DNA from: Candidatus Moraniibacteriota bacterium
Lineage (GTDB): Bacteria > Patescibacteriota > Minisyncoccia > JAHIHE01 > JAGLIN01
Length of the DNA: 26,030 nt
NCBI GenBank assembly: GCA_030641185.1
Contig: DAOWHY010000029.1
Span: 1-26,030 of the forward strand
Direction: 5' to 3'
The notes beneath the pieces were generated by a model. It did not search any database. It was given only the letters and a program-made list of their open reading frames with translations, and was not told where the DNA came from. The position numbers and the translations under genes were made by a program. Below are positions 21,406 through 26,030 of the stretch, piece by piece (the stretch's first letter is position 1; every line of letters begins with the position of its first letter).

Positions 21406-21434
21406 TTTATACTATAAATTTGGAGGGAAGTCAA
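21406..21434 (-). promoter_or_regulatory. sigma70-type promoter for typA
   Basis: On the minus strand TTGACT (21429-21434), a 17-base spacer and TATAAA (21406-21411). The leader is about 70 bases. The rest of the 229-base typA-21560 gap shows no clear plus-strand promoter. Confidence 0.6.
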
Positions 21435-21559
21435 GGGTCTTGATATTTGCGTGAATGGTTTATTGTTGATAAAATGGAAGATATGAGAACGAGCTTGTAA
21501 AAAAAGTAATTATGAACCAGTTCTTGCAACGAAATTAAATTTTATCTAAATAAATAATT

Positions 21560-22024
21560 ATGACAGCTAAACAAAAAATTAATACTGTCTTAGCTGGAGT
21601 AGTTGGAGAATATTTTGTTGCTGCAGAATTATCCAAAAAAGGATATATAGCATCAATAACGTTGAGAAATACAAAGGGTGTTGATATACTTTGTTCTAAT
21701 CCTGAAGCTACTAAAACGATAGGAATTCAAGTAAAAACTAATAGCGATTCAAATAGAAGTTGGATTTTAAATAAAAAAGCAGAAGATTATTTTACAGACA
21801 AGCTGTTTTATGTTTTTGTTAATCTTAACATTAATGATAATGAAAAACATCCTGACTTTTCTATTGTTCCAAGTAAAATTGTTGCAAAATATTGCAAAGA
21901 AAGCCATTCAAATTGGTTGAATACTCCCGGTAAAAATGGACAGCAGCACAAAGATAGTTCCATGAGAAAATTTGATGATCCAAAAGAATATTATTTAAAC
22001 CGCTGGAAACTTCTTAGATTATAA
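21560..22024 (+). CDS. predicted PD-(D/E)XK nuclease-fold protein
   Basis: The 154 residues carry the pattern of a restriction-endonuclease-like fold: VVGEYFVAAELSKKGY (E17 on helix 1), TKGVDILCSN (D42) and the IQVKT strand (Q57, K59). This E...D...QxK arrangement is seen in many uncharacterised DNA-associated proteins and nucleases. The second half (KKAEDYFTDKLFYVFVNLNI, then WLNTPGKNGQQHKDSSMRKF) resembles the substrate-facing part of small stand-alone members. It could be an active nuclease, a toxin or a solitary restriction-type protein; no methyltransferase or immunity gene is nearby. The next gene begins nine bases on. No SD. Confidence 0.6.
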   Translation: MTAKQKINTVLAGVVGEYFVAAELSKKGYIASITLRNTKGVDILCSNPEATKTIGIQVKTNSDSNRSWILNKKAEDYFTDKLFYVFVNLNINDNEKHPDFSIVPSKIVAKYCKESHSNWLNTPGKNGQQHKDSSMRKFDDPKEYYLNRWKLLRL

Positions 22025-22033
22025 TATATCAGT

Positions 22034-22306
22034 ATGACTGAGTTAACAAAATTTATCAAAAAAGAAGCAAAAGAAAACGGTGAGACAGTTAAGACATACC
22101 CACTTGCATGTGGTGGAGCATCTGTAGAAGTTAAGTTGTATATCTTTTTTAAAAATGGAAAAGTCACAAGATCTATCAAATGGAGTCTTATGGAAAATCT
22201 TTTTGTTTCTAAAAATCAATGCAAGTTAACTTGTTATGATCTTGAAGAGACAATAGAGCAAATTTCATTCTGGCATAAAATGGGTAAGATTCCTGTGCTA
22301 GTTTAA
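22034..22306 (+). CDS. small hypothetical protein, 90 residues
   Basis: No family recognised. The sequence is MTELTKFIKKEAKENGETVK, a basic helix, then CGGASVEVKLYIFFKNGKVT and RSIKWSLMENLFVSKNQCKL, which look like beta strands, and a final helix EETIEQISFWHKMGKIPVLV. Alpha-beta composition, no signal peptide. It starts nine bases after the nuclease-like gene and is probably co-expressed with it, which makes a partner or modulator role possible but unproven. Confidence 0.55.
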   Translation: MTELTKFIKKEAKENGETVKTYPLACGGASVEVKLYIFFKNGKVTRSIKWSLMENLFVSKNQCKLTCYDLEETIEQISFWHKMGKIPVLV

Positions 22307-22361
22307 ATTTTCTTAACTTAAATCTTATATTTATAAATTCACAAACAAAACATAAACAATT

Positions 22362-23192
22362 ATGAAAAAGAAAAATTCAATAATTTTGTTTAACAAAAAG
22401 CAAGTTCGTCGTCATTGGGACGAGGACAAAGAGCTTTGGTATTTTTCGGTTGTGGATATAATTGAAATTTTAACGGGCTCCACTATTCCGAAAAGATATT
22501 GGAGTGATTTAAAAAGCAAGCTGAGAAATGAAGGAAGTGAGGTGTACGAAAAAATCGTACAACTGAAATTTGTGGCTTCTGATGGAAAATATTATGCTAC
22601 AGACTGTTTCTCTACAGAAAATTTATTGCGTGTAATTCAATCAATCCCCTCTCCAAAAGCGGAACCTTTAAAACTATGGCTCGCAAGAGTTGGGTATGAA
22701 AGAATAGAAGAAACTGAAGATCCGGAGCTTGCTTTTGAGAGGGCGATGAAAACTTATTTACAAAAAGGATATTCAAAAGAGTGGATCAATCAGCGTTTGA
22801 AAAGTATTGAAGTAAGAAAAGAACTGACAGACGAATGGCAGGCGAAAGGAATGAAAGAAGGTTTAGAATACGCTATTTTAACAGACGAAATCACAAAAGC
22901 TTGGGCCGACAAAAGCGTGAAAAATTATAAAAAACTCAAAGGACTGAAAAAAGAAAACTTGCGGGACAATATGACCAATTTGGAATTAGTTTTAAATATG
23001 CTGGCAGAAGCGTCAACAACAGAAATATCCAAAAAACAAAATCCGCGAGGATTGGAGAGAAATAAAAAGGTGGCTCGCAAAGGCGGTCGTGTGGCAAAGA
23101 AAGCAAGAGTGGAAATAGAAAAACAAACGGGTGAGAGCGTTGTCATTTCTAAAAACGCGAAGAAGTTGCGATTGAAAAAGAAAAATAATTAA
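22362..23192 (+). CDS. BRO-N domain protein (DinD/antirepressor-like)
   Basis: The 276 residues begin with a BRO-N domain (about 5-125): IILFNKKQVRRHWDEDKELW, FSVVDIIEILTGS, PKRYWSDLKSKLRNEG, then FSTENLLRVIQSIPSPKAEP and LKLWLARVGYERIEE. BRO-N is found in phage antirepressors and in the DNA-damage-inducible DinD proteins. The middle (KGYSKEWINQRLKSIEVRKE, DEWQAKGMKEGLEYAILTDE) is the section typical of chromosomal DinD-like proteins, which fits better than a prophage antirepressor. The tail after about residue 225 is very Lys/Arg-rich and could bind DNA. No SD. It ends the accessory cluster. Confidence 0.82.
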   Translation: MKKKNSIILFNKKQVRRHWDEDKELWYFSVVDIIEILTGSTIPKRYWSDLKSKLRNEGSEVYEKIVQLKFVASDGKYYATDCFSTENLLRVIQSIPSPKAEPLKLWLARVGYERIEETEDPELAFERAMKTYLQKGYSKEWINQRLKSIEVRKELTDEWQAKGMKEGLEYAILTDEITKAWADKSVKNYKKLKGLKKENLRDNMTNLELVLNMLAEASTTEISKKQNPRGLERNKKVARKGGRVAKKARVEIEKQTGESVVISKNAKKLRLKKKNN

Positions 23193-23263
23193 GATAGCAA
23201 AGTTATTAACCAGAGAAACTTCAAAGCTTGAGCAAGAAAAAAACAAAATAAATATTATACTAA

Positions 23264-23857
23264 ATGAAAACCCCAATCCAAAATTGCAAGAATATAAGCG
23301 ATGAAGAACTTGTTAAAAAATCGCTACAAAACATTGATTATTTTGCTTGTATTTATGAGAGATATGAACAAAAGCTCATTCGTTATATTTTACGCATTTC
23401 TTCATTTTCTGTTGAAGAAGCGGAAGATATATTACAAGAGGCATTTATAAAAGCGTGGAGAAATCTTAATGAGTTCAATAAGGATCTGAAATTTTCCAGT
23501 TGGATCTATCGTATCGTTCGCAACACAACGATTACAGAATGGAAAAAAACTAAATCAAAAGGGCGGGATAAAAAGCAAGATATTGACGAAGAACTTTTTC
23601 GAAATATTCCGTCTTTGCTAAATACTGAGAAAGAGGCAGATCAAAAATTTGATAATAAAAATATTGGAAAGATCCTACAGTTGATGCCAGAAAAATATCG
23701 CGAGGTTTTGATCTTGAAATTTTTAGAAGAAAAAAATTATCAAGAAATTTCCGACATTTTAAAAAAACCAAACGGCACAATTGCCACGCTTATCAACCGC
23801 GCCAAGAAATCATTTTATGAGACAGCAAAGCAAGAAGATATTTCTTTTATAATATAA
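23264..23857 (+). CDS. ECF-type RNA polymerase sigma factor
   Basis: The 197 residues have the two-domain plan of extracytoplasmic-function sigma factors. Region 2 covers about 20-90, with YERYEQKLIRYILRISSFSV, EEAEDILQEAFIKAWRNL and FSSWIYRIVRNTTI. A linker of about 35 residues follows. Region 4 covers about 138-190, with MPEKYREVLILKFLEEKNYQ, EISDILKKPNGTIATLINRA. The next gene, nine bases downstream, encodes a three-TM protein, the usual place for an anti-sigma partner, although it has no recognisable anti-sigma domain. No SD. Confidence 0.93.
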   Translation: MKTPIQNCKNISDEELVKKSLQNIDYFACIYERYEQKLIRYILRISSFSVEEAEDILQEAFIKAWRNLNEFNKDLKFSSWIYRIVRNTTITEWKKTKSKGRDKKQDIDEELFRNIPSLLNTEKEADQKFDNKNIGKILQLMPEKYREVLILKFLEEKNYQEISDILKKPNGTIATLINRAKKSFYETAKQEDISFII

Positions 23858-23865
23858 AAACTATC

Positions 23866-24579
23866 ATGGAAAATTCTCAAAAATTATTAGAAAAAATTCA
23901 GAAACAGAAAATCTCGCAGAAATCTCGTCTGCAATTTACTCTCAAAAATGCTTTTTTTTGGAGTCTTTTTACTTTTTCAATAATTATCGGTGGATTATCG
24001 TTCTCTATTATTGTCTTTGCTTTCAGTCAAACAGATTTTGATCTTCTTTCAAATATACCTAATTCTAAAGTTGAATTATTTCTCGGGCTTTTACCATTTT
24101 TCTGGATATTTTCTTCTCTTGCGTTTTTGTTCGTTTCTATTTTTGGAATTCGCCATACAAAAACAGGCTACCGCCACTCCCCTTTTTTGGTTTTTGGCAG
24201 CAGTATTATCTTAAGTATTATTTTAGGAACTTCTTTATTTTTTATAGGTGGAGCGGAAAGAATGGAACAAATTTTTGCTGAAAATATTCCTATTTACGAA
24301 AGTCTTGAAGAAAGAAAAATTTCTCGCTGGTCTCTGCCAGAAAACGGATTTTTATCTGGAAGAATTATTGAAAAGGAAGAGACTATAATAATAATTGAAG
24401 ATTGGAATGGCAAAAAATGGGAAGTCGACTTTAAGGGCGCTATCATCAAGGGAAGAGTGTTTTTGGAAAAAAATGAAAAAATAAAAATCGTCGGAAAAAT
24501 ATCTGAAAATGATATCTTTATCGCAAGGCAAATAGGTCCGTGGGAAAGGATAGGAAAAAGACTGGATATAAAATATTAA
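23866..24579 (+). CDS. three-TM membrane protein, candidate anti-sigma partner
   Basis: The 237 residues start with a short basic amphipathic N-terminus (LLEKIQKQKISQKSRLQF). Three membrane segments follow at about 30-53 (FFWSLFTFSIIIGGLSFSII), 71-93 (LFLGLLPFFWIFSSLAFLFV) and 106-127 (FLVFGSSIILSIILGTSLFF). Residues about 155-237 form a beta-rich domain that looks OB-like (GFLSGRIIEKEETIIIIEDW, KIKIVGKISENDIFIARQIG). With three segments this domain should lie outside if the N-terminus is inside. It is nine bases after the sigma gene, so the two share a transcript. Sigma control is inferred from position only. Confidence 0.7.
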   Translation: MENSQKLLEKIQKQKISQKSRLQFTLKNAFFWSLFTFSIIIGGLSFSIIVFAFSQTDFDLLSNIPNSKVELFLGLLPFFWIFSSLAFLFVSIFGIRHTKTGYRHSPFLVFGSSIILSIILGTSLFFIGGAERMEQIFAENIPIYESLEERKISRWSLPENGFLSGRIIEKEETIIIIEDWNGKKWEVDFKGAIIKGRVFLEKNEKIKIVGKISENDIFIARQIGPWERIGKRLDIKY

Positions 24580-24631
24580 AAATAGAATTAGAAATCTTTT
24601 TGAAAGAAAATTTTTGGTTTGGAGTATTACT

Positions 24632-24657
24632 AAGTGGAAGTCGACAATCCACTTTTT
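24632..24657 (+). terminator. hairpin with T run after the sigma pair
   Basis: AAGTGGA (24632-24638) pairs with TCCACTT (24648-24654) around nine bases, followed by T residues and an AT-rich stretch. It is only about 20 bases before the next ATG, so it could be a terminator or attenuator in front of the exported-protein gene. Confidence 0.5.
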
Positions 24658-24677
24658 ATTTTTAATTTTAAAAAACT

Positions 24678-25133
24678 ATGAAAAAATCAACAAAACTTTT
24701 TGGCGGAGTATTTGCTCTTGCGATCGTCGCAACCGCAATTGCGTCGCCATCACTCGATTATCGCGGAGATCCTTCTGCTGAAGGACCAGATTGTTCACCT
24801 GAAAGACACATAATAATGGAAGAAGCTTTCCAAAACAATAATTATGAAGCATGGAAAGAACTTATGAACGGCAAAGGGCGCGTCACTCAAGCTGTAAATG
24901 CTGACAATTTTGCTCAATTTGCCGAAGCTCATAAATTAGCGGAAGAAGGTAATCTTGAAGAAGCAAAAGCTATCAGAGCCGAACTCCGACTTGGACTGAA
25001 AGATGGTAGCGGAAGAAGTCAGGGGCAAAGGGAAAACGGCCAGGAAAAAGGATTTGAACGCGGAAATAGATCAGGACTAAAGGATGGTAACGGACAAAGA
25101 GGCAATGTAAGCGCTTACTCGCGCAATAACTAA
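24678..25133 (+). CDS. exported hypothetical protein
   Basis: The 151 residues start with a signal peptide (MKKSTKLFGGVFALAIVATA, cleavage near residue 22). The mature part has a lone Cys in DCSPERHIIMEEAFQ, then two or three helices (NYEAWKELMNGKGRVTQAV, FAQFAEAHKLAEEGNLEEAK), and a flexible tail rich in Gly, Gln, Arg and Asn with two LKDG(S/N)G repeats. No family recognised; the helical hairpin recalls small periplasmic stress proteins but that is only a resemblance. It sits between the sigma pair and the membrane-anchored Met/Gly protein, and is followed by a strong terminator. Confidence 0.7.
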   Translation: MKKSTKLFGGVFALAIVATAIASPSLDYRGDPSAEGPDCSPERHIIMEEAFQNNNYEAWKELMNGKGRVTQAVNADNFAQFAEAHKLAEEGNLEEAKAIRAELRLGLKDGSGRSQGQRENGQEKGFERGNRSGLKDGNGQRGNVSAYSRNN

Positions 25134-25144
25134 CTCTGCCAAAC

Positions 25145-25180
25145 AAAAGAAGGTCTATTATATAAGATAGACCTTCTTTT
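25145..25180 (+). terminator. strong intrinsic terminator after the exported protein
   Basis: AAAAGAAGGTCTAT (25145-25158) and ATAGACCTTCTTTT (25167-25180) are perfect complements, 14 pairs around eight bases, ending in T4. The A/T flanks make it usable in both directions. Confidence 0.85.
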
Positions 25181-25227
25181 AAAATAAATAGTTTTGAAAA
25201 ATTTATTAACCAATATAATTAATTTTT

Positions 25228-25797
25228 ATGAAAAAAGTTATAATAATCTGCATAGTATTTGTTTTTGCTTTATTGGGATATGTCTGGCAAAATAATAAAC
25301 AAACTGAAAGTAATAATATCTCAAAAAAAGATGGGGTTTCCAGCTTTGAAAGACCTGAAGAAAAAGCGGATATTTCAGGGATTGTAAAAACCATTGTTGG
25401 CAATGAAGCTACGATTTTAAAAATTGAAAGGCCTGGAATATCTGAAAATGTGGACAATGGAAATGTTGATACCAAAAATGATGAAAGTGAAACAGAACAA
25501 GAATCCAGGCCTGACGGAGGCATGGGCATGGGTATGGGCATGGGCGGAGGCATGGGCGGACGGTTAAATACCGGAACAGAGGATGAAGAAAGTGCTGAAA
25601 GATTAGAAATGCTAAAAAGTATGAGCACGGGAGAAGAAAGAATTATTATTCCGGTTGGAATAAAAATGCTTAAAAGCGATGATGGAGAAGCAACTATAGC
25701 GACATTGGATAATATTACAAAAGATCAGATGCTTATGATTTGGATTGATAAAACTATTACAGACAAAAACATTGCGACCTTTGTGATGATTAAATAA
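25228..25797 (+). CDS. membrane-anchored exported protein with a Met/Gly tract
   Basis: The 189 residues start with an uncleaved-looking anchor or signal (KKVIIICIVFVFALLGYVW). The exported part has an acidic, low-complexity centre and a methionine/glycine tract, GGMGMGMGMGGGMGG (about residues 97-111). It then ends with a beta-rich stretch (EERIIIPVGIKMLKSDD, IATLDNITKDQMLMIWIDKT). Family unknown. It lies 45 bases before the adaptor-like gene, in the same direction, so a role as an accessory to that export system is likely. Methionine-rich tracts can bind Cu(I) or Ag(I), but no spacing pattern here proves it. Confidence 0.7.
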   Translation: MKKVIIICIVFVFALLGYVWQNNKQTESNNISKKDGVSSFERPEEKADISGIVKTIVGNEATILKIERPGISENVDNGNVDTKNDESETEQESRPDGGMGMGMGMGGGMGGRLNTGTEDEESAERLEMLKSMSTGEERIIIPVGIKMLKSDDGEATIATLDNITKDQMLMIWIDKTITDKNIATFVMIK

Positions 25798-25841
25798 AAA
25801 ATTTGTATTTTATAATTTTATAAACTTTTAACTATACTACT

Positions 25842-26030
25842 ATGAGTTCTATATTAGAAGAAAGCAAGAAATCCAGAAGTACTGGAAAATTCAAAATAAC
25901 CAAAAAGAAAATAATAATTTTAATTAGTGTTCTTTTGATTTTGTCTTCTGCCTATTTTTATTTTAACAAAAAAGACACAAAAAAGACGACTGTCTCTCAA
26001 AAAGAATGGACAGTAAAAAATGATAATTTA
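25842..26030 (+). CDS. HlyD/MacA-like periplasmic adaptor, N-terminal part
   Basis: Only the first 63 residues are in the window. A basic cytoplasmic start (SSILEESKKSRSTGKFKI) is followed by one membrane segment (KKIIILISVLLILSSAYFYF) and a short polar stretch ending WTVKNDNL. This is the plan of HlyD/MacA-type membrane-fusion adaptors, whose next residues normally begin the barrel-sandwich domain. The family call rests on the layout and the neighbours, so it is tentative. An ABC transporter pair would be expected to the right. Confidence 0.5.
   Translation, partial: MSSILEESKKSRSTGKFKITKKKIIILISVLLILSSAYFYFNKKDTKKTTVSQKEWTVKNDNL

Noticed and set aside
22020..22036. Leaderless promoter (TATAAT) for the 90-residue gene
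   Set aside because: The box overlaps the previous stop codon in very AT-rich sequence with no -35; probably chance.
22362..23192. Prophage
   Set aside because: BRO-N alone is not enough; no phage structural, integrase or lysis genes are nearby.

Overview
The window looks like a chromosomal segment of an AT-rich bacterium with a small genome, most likely a Candidate Phyla Radiation (Patescibacteria, Parcubacteria-like) member. This is inferred from SD-poor A/T-rich gene leaders, intergenic gaps packed with palindromic repeats, a four-helix-bundle (S23/IVS-type) gene, a BRO-N gene, a TrmB-like regulator and compact housekeeping genes. No marker here fixes the phylum. I saw no rRNA, tRNA or CRISPR. 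The standard code fits every housekeeping gene; TGA is a stop only once among about 26 genes.

Layout. 1-3000 (minus): 5' part of a TrmB-like regulator gene, then the rnhB-rpmF-nusB-rnc run from a near-perfect sigma70 promoter. 3080-4760: a secreted CARDB-like protein (minus) and an unknown membrane protein (plus). 4784-9330: dnaE, a small Trp-rich gene with strong SD but an ATT start, then a T-box leader. 9334-15000: thrS, a four-helix-bundle gene inside a 0.5-kb inverted-repeat element, miaB, two small minus-strand genes, miaA. 14964-21330 (minus): nucleoside deaminase, gatB, a 30-codon mini-gene, aspS, typA. 21560-23192: accessory cluster (PD-(D/E)XK-like protein, small unknown, BRO-N protein). 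23264-26030: ECF sigma factor, three-TM protein, exported protein, membrane-anchored Met/Gly-rich protein and the start of an HlyD/MacA-like adaptor.

Working together. The core genes serve RNA processing and transcription (rnc, nusB, rnhB), ribosome function (rpmF, typA), replication (dnaE), tRNA charging (thrS, aspS, gatB) and A37 tRNA modification (miaA then miaB). AspRS carries the RRDHGG signature associated with non-discriminating enzymes, which fits GatCAB amidation of Asp-tRNA(Asn). The last cluster looks like an envelope-stress or efflux locus under an ECF sigma factor.

Most unusual: (1) a transcriptional T-box before thrS with an apparently very short Stem I showing an ACC triplet in its loop and a palindromic repeat inserted inside the leader; (2) palindromic repeats translated in frame inside miaA (one) and miaB (two); (3) a four-helix-bundle gene framed by inverted repeats that also occur as a gene-less copy 3.3 kb away, the repeat ends supplying stop or start codons of neighbouring genes; (4) a contrast between SD-less housekeeping genes and a few small orphan genes with strong SDs and consensus promoters.
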